From Callipepla californica brunnescens (lineage: Eukaryota > Chordata > Aves > Galliformes > Odontophoridae), in the NCBI GenBank assembly GCA_023055505.1, contig JALIRH010000050.1, positions 806,001 to 870,000 of the forward strand: a stretch of DNA of 64,000 nt, given 5' to 3'. Positions 1 through 10,945 of this stretch are shown piece after piece. Numbering within the stretch: position 1 is the first letter of the stretch; every line of letters starts with the position of its first letter. The translations under genes and the position numbers were made by a program. Below the pieces are notes generated by a model, which was not told where the DNA came from, searched no databases, and saw only the letters and a list, made by a program, of their open reading frames with translations.

Positions 1-932
1 GTAAAAACAATAAAAGCTACATAGAAAAAACCTTGTTGCTATTTCAGGAAAGATTTTAACTAGACTGAAGAGGACATGTTGAGGAAAAAGGGCTCCAGAA
101 GATGAAATTTTTTATGCTCTCTGGCCTGACCAGGGAAGAAAGCTTAACCGAATTAAAGAAAATATCTACAGGCATCCCCTCTGTGGATGTCCAAGATAGA
201 GATTAGTCTGGTAAATAGAGAGGGAAGTCAGAGGAGTTTTCTAATTTTTAAACAAGTGAACAAATTTTGTCTCAGAATATTCAATTCTTATCAGGCCAGA
301 TTTCTTTTCTGTATAGCATGAAGTGTTACTGTCAGAAGAGAACTAATTTCAGAAGAAAGTAATAAGTACCTCTTAAAATATAATATTTAGAAAAACAAAC
401 CAAAGACTTTACTACTTAGCATCAGTGAAACAAATAGACACGTAAAAGGCAAAATGCTGTAATGGAACAACCTCTACTGCTCTGGACTTCTATTTTTCGT
501 AAAAAGTCTCATAACCTCTGTTGCATAATAGGGAAAAGAAAAAAAAGTTGGTAAAACTTGAGTCACCTATTAGTGTTTCCAAGGTAAATGATGCTGCTTT
601 ATGACCTACGTTCAATGTTCTTTCCATCACTGTTAACAGAGTAGATGCATAGTCAGAGAGCCTTGGAAATAATACTATGAGTATTACTAGCATGGGTTAG
701 GGAGGAATGCCTGTCAAAATTCTCTAATATTTACTTTCTAACAACTAGGCAATAAGACATGTGCTTCTTGCAGTTACACAGTGGTAAATCAGGAAGAACG
801 CCACTGTAAAGCATAGGGTAAGCCCTGAATTCATGTAGGTAATAGTAAATCTTAGTTGTAGTTAATTGATAATTACTTTTTATAAGATAGGAAATACATT
901 CTCCTGGCAATAGTAAACAAAATGTAAGCAAT
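1..932. other. No gene or repeat recognised
   Basis: AT-rich sequence with stop codons in all frames. Short open frames near 490-940 on the minus strand show no recognisable domain or codon pattern. I see no repeat family here. Confidence 0.6.
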
Positions 933-1050
933 GTGGACATTATCTACCTAGACTTCAGCAAAGCTTTTAACATTTTCCCACAGCATTCTTCTGAAGAAAC
1001 TGATAGTTCATGGCTTAGATAGGTTTACTCTTCATTACTTTCATAAAAAC
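933..1050 (+). mobile_element. CR1 LINE fragment, reverse-transcriptase motif region (broken)
   Basis: Translation from 933 gives VDIIYLDFSKAFNIF, which matches the CR1 ORF2 reverse-transcriptase block containing the catalytic Asp of motif A (YLDFSKAF). A +1 shift near base 996 then restores the following CR1 text (KKLIVHGLDRFTLHYF). The frameshift and the stop in the original frame make it non-functional. Only about 120 bp survive, with no CR1 3' tail, so this is an internal fragment of an old copy. It lies just upstream of the Galluhop at 1173 but is not part of it. Confidence 0.85.
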
Positions 1051-1172
1051 AAGGCCAAATATGCCAATAATTTTGTGGGGCTTTTTGTTCTCTTTTCTTA
1101 TGCTTTATTAAAATTATTAAAAACTAAAATAAGCTTTGTTACCTGCTTACATAAACAATACTATATCCTTTA

Positions 1173-1877
1173 TGAGAGCTTCATGCTTCCTGTATTATTA
1201 TATTGGCCCATGATGTCAGAGGCATATGTTGGTGGTATGGTGGCAGAGGCTGAATCTTTCTGTCAATATTTTGTTACACATTGTTGCCCTGAGACAGAAG
1301 GCAGCAGAGGGACAGTGTGATAGAATGGCCTCTGACATGGAAGTGTATGGAGCAAAGGAGTGCAACTGAACTCATCCACGTGGAAAAAACTGTACCCACT
1401 GACATCCATCAACATTTGCTGAATGTTTCTGGAGACCAATCAGAGAATGTGAACATGGCGAGGAGGTGCACTTCAGCAGTCGTGACAACAGAAATGTCAC
1501 CTCCACTGCAGCAGATTTTGACAAGCATGACATGCAAACAACTTTTCACCACCTCTGAAAATCACAAGATTACAATATTATAGAAGTTGGAAGGGAGCTC
1601 TGGGGATCATCAAGTCCAAATATTATACTAAAGCAAATTCCCTAGAGTATGTTGCACAGGAAAGTGTCCAGTACCTTCAGAGTGGAGACTCCAAAACCTC
1701 TCTGAGCAGTCTGTCCCAGTGTCCTGAAAAATGTAATGCTAATGATGTTGACTATGTTGAAAAATTTATGTTCTGTAGCTGAGAAGTTGCTCTAATAAAC
1801 AGTTATTTTGGTCTTTGCATCTGTTGTAATTTCCATGGAACTAAGTAGGATGCATTACTTTTGGAGCGACCTACTGA
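1173..1877 (+). mobile_element. Galluhop-type mariner, deletion derivative, split by a CR1
   Basis: A Tc1/mariner DNA transposon copy. The 5' inverted-repeat region (from TATGAGAGCTTC) is damaged. The interior then follows the avian Galluhop text: TTGGCCCATGATGTCAGAGG near 1203 and the 3' end GGATGCATTACTTTTGGAGC near 1848-1867, flanked by TA. Between 1317 and 1570 the plus strand encodes a piece of the transposase N-terminal DNA-binding region (for example MEQRSATELIHVEK and LLNVSGDQ). The C-terminal catalytic half is absent, as in the short non-autonomous derivatives of the family. A CR1 tail (about 1572-1728) sits inside; without it the element is about 550 bp. It cannot encode an active transposase. 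Confidence 0.9.
1572..1728 (-). mobile_element. CR1 3' fragment nested in Galluhop
   Basis: Read on the minus strand this is a short 5'-truncated CR1 end. Its plus-strand text contains AGTTGGAAGGGAGCTCTGG and AAACCTCTCTGAGCAGTCTG, typical of the older CR1 subfamilies whose last coding residues and 3' untranslated region read this way in antisense. The tail repeat at the left edge (TATTATAGAA) is degenerate. Galluhop text stops just before it and resumes just after it (GATGTTGACTATGTTGAAAA), so the CR1 is an insertion. The exact junctions are uncertain by about 10 bp. Confidence 0.8.
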
Positions 1878-1942
1878 TATGCAGCCTAAGACATCTCTTC
1901 TTCACTCAGTGCAGCCCAGGAAAACCAAATGAATGGACGCGC

Positions 1943-1994
1943 ACAGACTAGATGACCTTAGAGGCCTTTTCCAGCCTTCATAATTCTATGATTC
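1943..1994 (+). mobile_element. CR1 3' tail fragment
   Basis: The text ACTAGATGACCTTAGAGGCC followed by TTCCAGCC and the tail AATTCTATGATTC is the last part of a CR1 3' untranslated region in sense orientation. Only about 50 bp are clear. It lies 65 bp past the Galluhop end and is a separate, heavily truncated insertion. Confidence 0.75.
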
Positions 1995-2117
1995 AATATA
2001 CAAAAACTATTCTTAAATACACATTTTTTAGTTCCTCATGTAGTTTTCATATAACTATTTAATTGCACATTATTAAATACTCCAGAAGAACTATAACTTT
2101 GCTGGCTGATCATGTAA

Positions 2118-2420
2118 GGATTGTGTTAGGAAAACCAGGGCTGATTTGGAGCTGAAGTTGGCATAGATGCAAAGGGAAACAAAAAAGGATTCCTCAAATT
2201 GTTTAAAAGAGAGAACACAGAAGAAGAGCACAGAGAAAAAGCCTGAGATGATGAATGCCTTCTTTGCCTTTAGGAATCACAAGGCCCTGAGAGCAGAGAG
2301 AAAATCTGAAACAAGAAAGACTTATTCTCAATGGAGGAGGATTAGTCTGGGGAATACTTCAAATAACAAGGATTTTAACAAAATGCATCTTAAGCCTAAA
2401 TTAACTGGAGATTAAGCAAG
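2118..2420 (+). mobile_element. CR1 ORF2 fragment upstream of the reverse transcriptase
   Basis: This segment matches the linker between the endonuclease and reverse-transcriptase domains of CR1 ORF2. Recognisable parts are TTGTGTTAGGAAAACCAGGG near 2123, GATGCAAAGGGAAACAAAAA near 2166, AATGCCTTCTTTGCCTTTAG near 2253 (N-A-F-F-A in translation) and a GAGGAGGATTAGTCTGGGGA block near 2334. An open frame of 82 codons survives from 2167, but internal deletions and absence of the rest of the protein make it a relic. It has the same strand as the scrap at 933 but covers a different, more upstream part of ORF2, so it is not a simple continuation. Confidence 0.8.
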
Positions 2421-3242
2421 AAACATTGAATGAAGCGACTAATGGAAATATCCACTTGGTGACACTGCAGAATGAACACAAAATACCGAAAGGACTTCAC
2501 TGCAGACCATAGTTAACCTGTGAAACTTTACTACTGGATACAAGCAAAGATAAGTTCCCAAAAAAGCAGTGAAACTCAGAAAAACGGTTAGAGATTTTTA
2601 TGTAAAGGAAGAACATCTACATCCGTGTGACAAAATACAAACAATGATCATCACATTTCCTGAAAGGGAAAACTTTCTGTAGGCACAAAGAGCAAGTACA
2701 CCCTTTAACAGGCTATCACATAATTTTCAGTGTCAAATGGATTCATTTTCTCTGGAATACTGATACCAGTGTCTATATCTACTCTGAGAAAAGACAGATA
2801 GTTCTACACTTACAGTAATTTGTTCTCCTGATTGATAGGATTTGTCTGTATTTAGAACTGCAAGAGAGAGAAACACAGGACTGAAATCTAGATTTGAAAT
2901 TCACTAATTTATGTAACTGAACAGTCATCAGTGTCAACAGAGCAAGCAGCATCAGCACTTTACCTTATAGTATCAGTCCTCTAAACTATTGTGCAAATAT
3001 ATCACAATTAGTTTGAAAAAATCTGTGAAATCTTTGCTGAATATAATAATTAAGACTAGTAAGTTTACTTGAGCTTAGATTTAATTTGAATATTAAAACA
3101 GAATCTGAATATTAAAAACAGATTTGTAAGTTACATGCTCGCTTCTAACTTTTCCCCACAAGTCTACTTCTACCAATATAGCAGAAAACAAAGCATGGGT
3201 TAGTGCATATTAAACATTTTTTAGTTTTCTCTTTCTTTCTTC
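2421..3242. other. No gene or repeat recognised
   Basis: AT-rich sequence without a recognisable repeat or coding frame. The stretch 2421-2530 directly after the CR1 piece may be unrecognised repeat, but I cannot name it. Confidence 0.5.
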
Positions 3243-3580
3243 AAATCATAGAATCATAGGATCATCAAGATTGGAAAAGACCTACAAGATCATCCAGTCC
3301 AACCGTCCACCTATCACCAGTAGTTGTCTCTAAACCATGTTCCTCAACACAAATGTCCAAATGTTCTTTGAATGCCTCTAGGGTCAGTGATTCCACCACC
3401 TCCCTGGACAGCCCATACCACCACTGTTTCAGAGAAGAAGCATTCTTTAACATCCAGACTGAATTTTCTCTGGTGCAACTTAAATCCATTCCCTCTCCTC
3501 CTATCACTAGTTACATGAGAGAAGAGGACAACTCCTAGTTCACTACAACCTCCCTTCAGGTAATCACAGAGAAAAAATGG
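3243..3580 (-). mobile_element. CR1 LINE, 5'-truncated copy with 3' tail
   Basis: The plus strand begins with the antisense CR1 tail (AATCATAGAATCATAGGATC). It continues through the 3' untranslated region and the C-terminal end of ORF2 (minus-strand peptide includes [21 protein letters not shown]). The copy is truncated near 3580, as usual for CR1 target-primed insertion. Its truncated end is followed directly by the tail of a second antisense CR1. Frame is partly preserved, but only the last 80 or so codons remain. Confidence 0.93.
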
Positions 3581-3584
3581 AATA

Positions 3585-3885
3585 AATCACAGAATCATAG
3601 AATGGCCTGGGTTGGAAAGACCTCAAAGATCATCTAGTTTCAACCACCCTGTAATGGGAATGGTCACACACCACTAGAGCAGGCTGCCCAGAGCCACATC
3701 CAGGCTTGCTTTGAGTGCCTTCAGGGATGGGGCATCTATAGCCTCTCTGGGCAACCTGTTCCAGCGCAGCCCCCCCACCCTCTGACTGAAAAACTTCCTC
3801 CTAACATCTAAACTAAATCTCTCCTGCCTTAGTTTAAAACCATTCTCCCTTGTCCTATCACTATCAACCAATGTCACAGTCACAA
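3585..3885 (-). mobile_element. CR1 LINE, 5'-truncated copy with 3' tail
   Basis: Starts at the antisense tail ATCACAGAATCATAGAATGG and runs into the ORF2 C-terminus. On the minus strand a 69-codon frame reads through the conserved end of CR1 ORF2 (for example [18 protein letters not shown] and [17 protein letters not shown]), with very few disruptions. This copy is therefore better preserved than the neighbour at 3243-3580. It belongs to a different CR1 subfamily by sequence. Confidence 0.93.
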
Positions 3886-4115
3886 TAGTTGGAGACTACC
3901 TGAACAAGTTAATGAGCTTGTTACACTTGCAAGCAGAAATATCAAGAGACTTCATGGAAGGTAATCAGTGTAAATGCTTACTACAGGGCACTGGCTATGA
4001 CAGGTTGAACTTACTGGTCAGTTATGAAGAATGGAGTCTTGTATTAAATATATGTATAAGATTTTCACTCAGAAAAATATGTGATTTGCAAAGAATATAG
4101 CAGAATGAAAACAAA

Positions 4116-4249
4116 AGCCAAGACGTTGAAAGTTACTGTGGACACACTTACTGTTCTCAGCCAGTCACAACAAAACCAAAATAGCCAAGACGTTGAAAGT
4201 TACTGTGGACACACTTACTGTTCTCAGCCAGTCACAACAAAACCAAAAT
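4116..4249. repeat. Perfect 67-bp tandem duplication
   Basis: The units 4116-4182 and 4183-4249 are identical over all 67 bases, starting AGCCAAGACGTTGAAAGTTA and ending AACAAAACCAAAAT. The flanking bases differ, so the repeat is exactly two units. The unit has no resemblance to the repeat families in this window and no open frame. Zero divergence in otherwise decayed sequence indicates a recent event or an assembly duplication. Confidence 0.97.
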
Positions 4250-6044
4250 CTGGAGTCTGAGCTCTTCTCTCCCACACTGATCTCCAGACACTGGTCTTGA
4301 AAGGACCATACCAGATAACACCAATATTATTACCACCTCTTGGTTGTAGGGAGCTTTAAGAATACAAATCTAAGCAAATTTGTTAATTTCAGTTTATAAA
4401 TGAAGAACAAAGTAGCTATTAAAGGAAAAAATTAAATATGATTACTGCTCTTCAAAGTAAATAGGAAAGTATAACCAGCTTTATCTAAAAGTAGAAAGAT
4501 GTTAATAAAATGAGATTTTTTTTTTCCCCTGAAGTGTGCTGTAAATAAGCAACAGCATCCCCACACCTGAGAGAAGAACTGAGTATGAATTTATGAATTA
4601 TTTATGCTGTCTGGAATAGATTTAGGTTCTTTCAGACATTCTGAGAGTTTTGCAGTCAAGATGCAATCTTTCAATAATTCAGATCTCATCAGAAGAGAAT
4701 AAGAAACCTTGTTTGGATATATTCTAGTAAACAACTTTAAAGTGCTGGAAATATACAATGCAAGGACAAGACAAAGTTACTGTTTAGTTGGTATTTGAAT
4801 TTAATTTTTTATATTATTAGGATGACTATAAGCTACAAAAGGAAGAGTATTAAAACTTTTTCCTGTGGAGAAGTAGGATGAACCAGAATTTTTTGTCTGT
4901 ATGTGGCATGTAGAAAAGATGGTATGAAGGTAAGTGTTTATACTGAATGAAAGAGAGCATGAAACCAAGGGTCATCACTGAATGTATGGATACCTCCATA
5001 CAGATTTTAATTTTGACTAATTCAAGAGAGTTGACAGTTTGAAAATCCAATTTGTTTGTTTGTTTTTTAACTCAGGAAAGTATCAATTGGAATTGTGTAC
5101 GTGAAATTTTGTACAGTTTTTATCCAGTGAATAGTAATAACTTTTGCCAGCATAACACTCCCTGATTATAATCTCTGTATTTAATTCATGGTCTTCCCTT
5201 CTCAAGCATGGTTACACTTACACAAGAACTCAAAGATGGAGTTTTCCCCCTTATTTTCCTTAAGATGAGCTTACACTTGCCTAAGCAAACTCAATCTCTA
5301 AAGATGACTTAAATTGTAACACAAATACTGACCTGAAAAAGATATCTGCAAGCAAAAAATGTGAGAAATCATTGATGAAGCAGATAAAGACACCCCTCTG
5401 GCTAGTACTACATAGTACCTGTCCTCTCATTTTATTTTCTAGTAAAGATATTCTATTGATTATGTTTGTTGAACTCTGAGCCCTCTTGAACTCTTTGAAC
5501 AGCTTTGTTTCTCCTGTTCTAGAGAAACTTTGGCCTGCCTAGTAACCTGCTCTTCAGCCTGGGGAAGAAAAGCCCAACCAGGCATTTCTTCACATCCTCT
5601 CTCCCAGTCATCAGGGCTGTGTGCTGTGTAATGGACCCAGCATGAATACAAGTCACTGCTAAAACGATGAACAAGGCATTTTTCTCTCCCACAAATATAC
5701 AGCATAGAAAAGGCAAGCTCACCTTAGGTCACAACTTCATTTAGTTAGCCTAAATGAAATCTCTGTCTCCTCCTTCCTGTACTCCTTTTAGGTGGCTGAT
5801 GCTGTAAAAGTCTCCCTTCACCATGGTAATGTGGCATTTTCAAGTTTGAAAGGCAGAGTGGTACATTACAGTGGCTGATTTTACCTCAGGCAGCATTAAC
5901 AGGATAGGACATCTGCTGGCTTCCAGAAAATCACTCTTACAAGTCCCTCCTAAGATTACAAAAAGATCCGTGGGATTTTTAGTAACCTTCAGCTAACAGC
6001 ACCAGTCACAGGAGGGTGCTTTATCTCATCAGATACCCTCAGTT
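4250..6044. other. No gene or repeat recognised
   Basis: About 1.8 kb of AT-rich sequence. It has a short T/C run near 4514 and small chance frames (minus strand near 4850-5050 and 5460-5722), but no recognisable domain, splice pattern or repeat. Confidence 0.5.
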
Positions 6045-6228
6045 AAAGGCCACAAAAATGATCCAAGGGATGGAAAACTTCTATATGAAGAAAGCCTAAG
6101 AGCTGGGGGTGTACAGCCTGGAGAACAAAAAGGTGCCAGGAGACCCAATAGCAGCCTGTCAGTATCTAAAGGGGGACTATAAAAAACGAAGTGGATAGAC
6201 TCTTTAGTGGGGTCTGCTATGATAGGAA
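6045..6228 (+). mobile_element. CR1 LINE, left part of a copy split by an LTR
   Basis: CR1 ORF2 C-terminal region in sense orientation. Recognisable text includes GGCCACAAAAATGATCCAAG, a GGGGTGTACAGCCTGGAGAA block and CAGTATCTAAAGGGGGACTA. It stops at 6228, where an LTR begins, and the same CR1 resumes at 6777 at the consecutive position (GGAAAAGAGGAAAGGGTTTC). The two halves form one 5'-truncated CR1 of about 430 bp. Confidence 0.9.
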
Positions 6229-6230
6229 GC

Positions 6231-6776
6231 TGTGGTCTAAACCTGCAGGTGGCTGAGCACCACACAATTGTTTCCTCACTTCTCCCTTCCCAGTGGGATG
6301 GGTGGGAAAATGGAAAAAATGAAGAACCCATGAGTTGAAAAACAGCTAAGATGAAGATAATAATTATGACAATACATTTATGCATACATATAAATAAACA
6401 TATATATGAACATATATGTATATATAAAAGTATGTAACAACTGATGCACAAGAAATTGCTTACTGCCTGCTGACCAATGCCCAGTTCACTCCCTGAGCAA
6501 TGGAAGAGAGCAAGATACACTCCCAACTCCTTCAAAATTCCATCCACATGATGTCATATAGTATGGAATATCCCTTTGGCCAGTGAAAGTCAGCTGTCCT
6601 AAGTCTGTTCCCTTCCAGCTCCTTAGGCCTTTTGCTGCAAATGGCCTTGGCTCTGTATATAGCAGCAGCTATAAACATTTGTATATTATCAGCATTGTTT
6701 TTCTCCGAGAACCAAAACAGAGAATCATATCAGACACTCTGAAGAAAACAATTTAAACCCAGCTGAAGCTATGACA
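6231..6776 (+). mobile_element. Solo LTR of an avian endogenous retrovirus, inserted in a CR1
   Basis: About 546 bp. It starts TGTGGTCTAAACC, followed by GGTGGCTGAGCACCACACAA and a GTGGGATGGGTGGGAAAATG block. It ends in CCCAGCTGAAGCTATGACA. The middle has CATCCACATGATGTCATATA and TGGAATATCCCTTTGGCCAG, features I recall from a common avian LTR family. A TATA-like TGTATATAGC lies near 6654. A related copy lies at 43384-43847. The left half carries a TA-rich expansion (about 6375-6435). No internal retroviral sequence follows, so it is a solo LTR. A five-base direct repeat AGGAA (6224-6228 and 6778-6782) brackets it and is a plausible, slightly offset target duplication. Confidence 0.82.
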
Positions 6777-7025
6777 CAGGAAAAGAGGAAAGGGTTTCAA
6801 ATTAAAAGAAAAGAGATTTAGACTGGATATAAGGAAGAAGTTTTTAAAGTAAAGGTGGTGAGGCACTGGCACAGACTGCCCAGAGAGGTGGTAGATGCTC
6901 CATCCCTGGAGACATTTAAATTCAGTCTGGATGGGGCTCTGAGCTCTGTTGGGATCCCTGCTGGGGAGTTGGACCAGATGGCCTTTAATGGTCCTTTCCA
7001 ACTCAAATAATACTATGATTCTATT
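6777..7025 (+). mobile_element. CR1 LINE, right part of the split copy, with 3' tail
   Basis: Continues the CR1 interrupted at 6228. It runs through GATTTAGACTGGATATAAGG, the GGCACTGGCACAGACTGCCC block, and the 3' untranslated region (GATGGCCTTTAATGGTCC), to the tail TACTATGATTCTATT. The minus-strand open frames here are shadows of this element. Confidence 0.93.
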
Positions 7026-9863
7026 AATTCAGCTCTCCTATAAGAGCAGGAGGTAGGAGGAGGACCAGATACAAAACTAGCCTGTGGAGGTAGTAAAGCT
7101 AAGCATCCAAGCATTATTGTCCATATCCATTTACCTCAGCTGAGGACGTGTTATAGCAAGTCCTGAGATAAAGGACAGTGAGTGCAACACAGAGCTGAAT
7201 GCAAAGACAAGTGGATTAACATGAAGCATTGGAAAGCAGCTGTCTCGGTGTTGGATCAGCTTCAGGTTATTTCTCTGTTCCTACACACCAGAGTTCTTTT
7301 AGCTTCACATGTATAATATGGATGTAAATCTACATTTTACTTCTAGAACGGATTGGATGTAACTACTGTAAGGGCAAAACCTATACATCATACAGCACTT
7401 ACACCTATTAGTCACCTTTTTTTTTAACCTTTTTACTGAAGAAAAAGTAAATTGAAATATTGTATAATAAATGCCCATAAAGTCTTCATATTTATGGAGT
7501 GCTAAATGGGAGCATTAACTGAATACTGACAGCTTGAGTAAATAGTTGTAGTGTCACAACAGTTTATCAGCAGCACAGCAGTGGGGAGATGCATGCAAAT
7601 AACACCCTAAGACACTTATAGCCTCCTGCTGATGTGTCAGGTTTGATGACCAGATATAGAGAATATTTACTAGGAGTCTATGCCTTAAGATGGAAATAAC
7701 AGTAAATAACCTTTTCTTCTAGAATAATTGAGGTTAAAAGTCTGGAGAAAACAATGAAAAATTGAAGAGCATGCAAATATTTACTCTGAGGTGCAGAAAG
7801 CTTTCAGAGACTTTTCTGGAGACTGCTGTTTCTTTCAACACCAAAAGTTTACCTCGGGGAAAAAACAAGACGTGATCTCTGAGCAAAACGTGCAGTGTTC
7901 TTGTGTCTAAGTCTGTTCTTACACACGTATACCCCATTTTTCTAAACTTAAAGACTTCAGTTTAGTCAAGCACCTGAAGGCATCTTCCTGCCTGAGAAAG
8001 GCATGTGGATTTCTGGATGTAGCTTAAAACATAGGGAGCAAAGCAGTCTTTAAAGCTGGATTACAGTGGGATGAAGTGTGGAGAATACTGTCCTACTCTG
8101 CACAAATCTGAAGCACTTAAATCTCACCACCCTCTCTCTACCTGAGAACAATTCTAGATTGATTCTTCTGAGCAACATAGTAAAATCTGAGATGGGAGGA
8201 AAACATCGATCATGATGTTATTTTCCCCGTAAGACAGACTGCAAGAAGAAAACAAAACAAAAAATGGGAATTATTTTCTGGTTTAGAAAATAACCCCAAA
8301 TATAAACTTAAAAGGTGATGGATTCTGTGCTTATGACCTTTCTTTCTTTTTTAATCTTCACTGCTGTTATTTGCAACTGCTTTCACAATTTCTGTACACA
8401 CAAGATGTTTACAGAAAAGATAGACACATGTTGATCACCTAAACATAATTTGAATAATTGGTAAGTAGGTAAACAGCTTCCAGAAGCACATTTGCTTTAG
8501 CATTAGTTACGCTTCTATCTCCTGCTATAAATTAATGCTGGTTACTCACAGGTCTAATTTCATAACAAGATATGCACCATTTCATCAATTTTCATTTCCC
8601 ATGAAGGATAAGAGTAGAAAAGAAGAGAGATAAAGAGAAATACATAACAGAAGGCAATAATGAAGACCAGGCCTCAGAACTTGGGCTCTGTCAGTAATTC
8701 ACTGACTAATTGAAAGAGCCTAACCAAATAGTTAGAACAAGTTTTAAGGTCATTACAACTTCAAATGTGTAATTTTTATTAAAAACGCTGAAATTTAAGG
8801 TAAGGTCTGCAAGATTTGTGGAAGCATAGTGCTTAAAAATGATACTATACACAGTAAATAACTAAATACTGCAAGTGCAAACATAAGCATTTCTGTAGAA
8901 CAGGCTGTAACTACATGCCTGTATGTTAATCAAGCATATGATTCCTTTTTGAAACATCTTCCTAAAGACCCTCAGTAATAGTTCTGATGCTCAAAAAAAT
9001 TGCTATACAAAGTCTTTGTAGCTCGTTTTCTTATTTTTATTATTTTACATGGAAACCAGCTCTTTTCCTCAGAAGCCTGTTCTTTACCTGGAGCAATATT
9101 TTGAAAGAAAAAATGGCTGTGATGTGAAAGACGTAAATCGAGAAGCTGTTGATGCTTAAAGGTTTTTTTTTAATAATGAGGGACTGTAAGTTTCCTAATG
9201 ATTAGTTCAGAATGCAACTTCTCATGTATTAGCAGGCTTCAAAACAAACAACAGCTTGGAAAGACATCTCATTCCAATTTAAATGTATTTTCCTTCTCTC
9301 TGTTTTAAATGGGTAATTTCCATCTAAAATGTTCCTGTCATTTATTTGGTGCAACAAAATAATACCTTTCAGTCTACCTTAACAGTCTAGGAGGGAGTAT
9401 TAAGCCTCAGCCATGTTGGAAGTGGTATTAATCACAAAGTAATGTGCTGCTACCCTGGACATTGGTCTGAATGCAGCTGTAGACAGTGTGCAATCTCTTC
9501 TCAAACATACACTGTTCTCTGTGAAATATCAGTGTCTTTCCCTAGCTACCTGTATCTTACCTACAGTGCTATCCATTGTAAAGCCTCTGTAATTCCTACC
9601 CATTTTTCAGGAGTGAAATGTATCAACTCTGTTTTAACAACGTATCGGCAAGTACCCTTTCCATATATGACTTCAATACCCTCCCATAAAGAGAAGTACA
9701 GACTGCAATTGCTATTGACTATTTACTCTAGATTAATCAGATCAAACGAATAGAAAGCAGAGGGCAAACTACCCATCACTGAGTTAAAAATTAGGCCAAA
9801 GACTTACAGTCAACTGCAAAATCTACAAAAAACAGGAATAAAAGCAGATCACATGGGTCAAGA

Positions 9864-9867
<4 letters not shown>
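7026..9867. other. No gene or repeat recognised
   Basis: About 2.8 kb of AT-rich, apparently unique sequence. Chance frames at 7734-7937 (minus) and 9442-9753 (plus, 103 codons) have no recognisable domain. I see no transposon termini. Confidence 0.5.
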
Positions 9868-9896
<29 letters not shown>

Positions 9897-9919
9897 TATA
9901 TGTATATATATATATATAA
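9868..9919. repeat. TA/CA compound microsatellite
   Basis: A run of TA dinucleotides, then CA, then CATATATG and TA again. Such compound tracts are usually length-variable between individuals. Confidence 0.95.
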
Positions 9920-10940
9920 ACTTTCAAAATTCCATTACTTTATAATCATGTGTTTTGTTTTCATATATACACATTTATTAATTAGAATAAAATAACTTCA
10001 CAATTCTTTTTTTAACTCTCCAGATCAGCAGAGAACAGACCCAACAGCTACCCTTATGAAGCTTAGGATAAGAAGTAGTACATACTAGTTTTCACAAAAG
10101 TGCCCCTCCTTTATATTAATAAGATGGAAATTATGTAGATTTAGAACATTCAAGGCTGAAAGCCTTCCTTAGTGAGGAGTTTCTGTCTACCTTAACAGAA
10201 GAAAGCAAATTTCAGATTTAAATTGCCTTGTAGCACCACTGAAGTTTAAATTATAATCAAGCCTTCTGTTCCAGAAAAGTAAAATCATGAGGTTTTAAAC
10301 AGAAGTTCAGTTTATGAACACTGTTTAGAGATCAAGTCATGCTCTTTTATTTTGTATACCGCAACCACCACAACACCAGATTTAAAGGCATCATGAAAGT
10401 AACGTGATAAGAAGGTCAGAAATTTGGAACTGAACCTGTTTTAGAGTTTTTTTGTTTGTCTGTTTGTTTTTTAATCAAGGAGTTATCTTGGCATAATAAT
10501 AAATCCACAACACTATATCCACAACAACACTATACCCATAGAACACAGAAGAGAGGGAGACTGAAATGAGATTATTCCTACAATTGCCAGAAAATATACA
10601 CAGTAAATAGAAGAACACATTATTTACTGAACAAGAGCATTACTTCTTACAGAGCTTTCCAAAATCATGCTATTTTTTTCTTCTCCTTGTCCTAATTAAA
10701 AAAAAAAAAGCCATCAGGCAATTTTATATTATTTATTTAAAAATTTGGAAGTGAAACTCTCCTGCTCCCAGATCCAGTATTTAAGAATGTGATGGCTTAT
10801 TTCTGTAGTAAATTTATCTCAAGAACAAAAAGCCAATCAAACAAACAAAGAAACAAACAGAATTAAAGTATCTGATACCTCTGAGTCCCTTCTCTAATAC
10901 TGAAGATCTATATCCAGCCTTCTTCCATGAATGATCAGTC

Positions 10941-10945
<5 letters not shown>
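9920..10945. other. No gene or repeat recognised
   Basis: AT-rich sequence with a short A run near 10697 and a GTTT-rich patch near 10447. No coding or repeat signal beyond these. Confidence 0.5.

Noticed and set aside
6029..6547. 172-codon minus-strand open frame
   Set aside because: It runs antisense across the CR1/LTR junction and includes a TA-rich expansion giving Ile/Tyr-rich sequence. It is a shadow of repeats.
9868..9919. TA/CA tract considered as a replication or regulatory element
   Set aside because: A plain compound microsatellite explains it.
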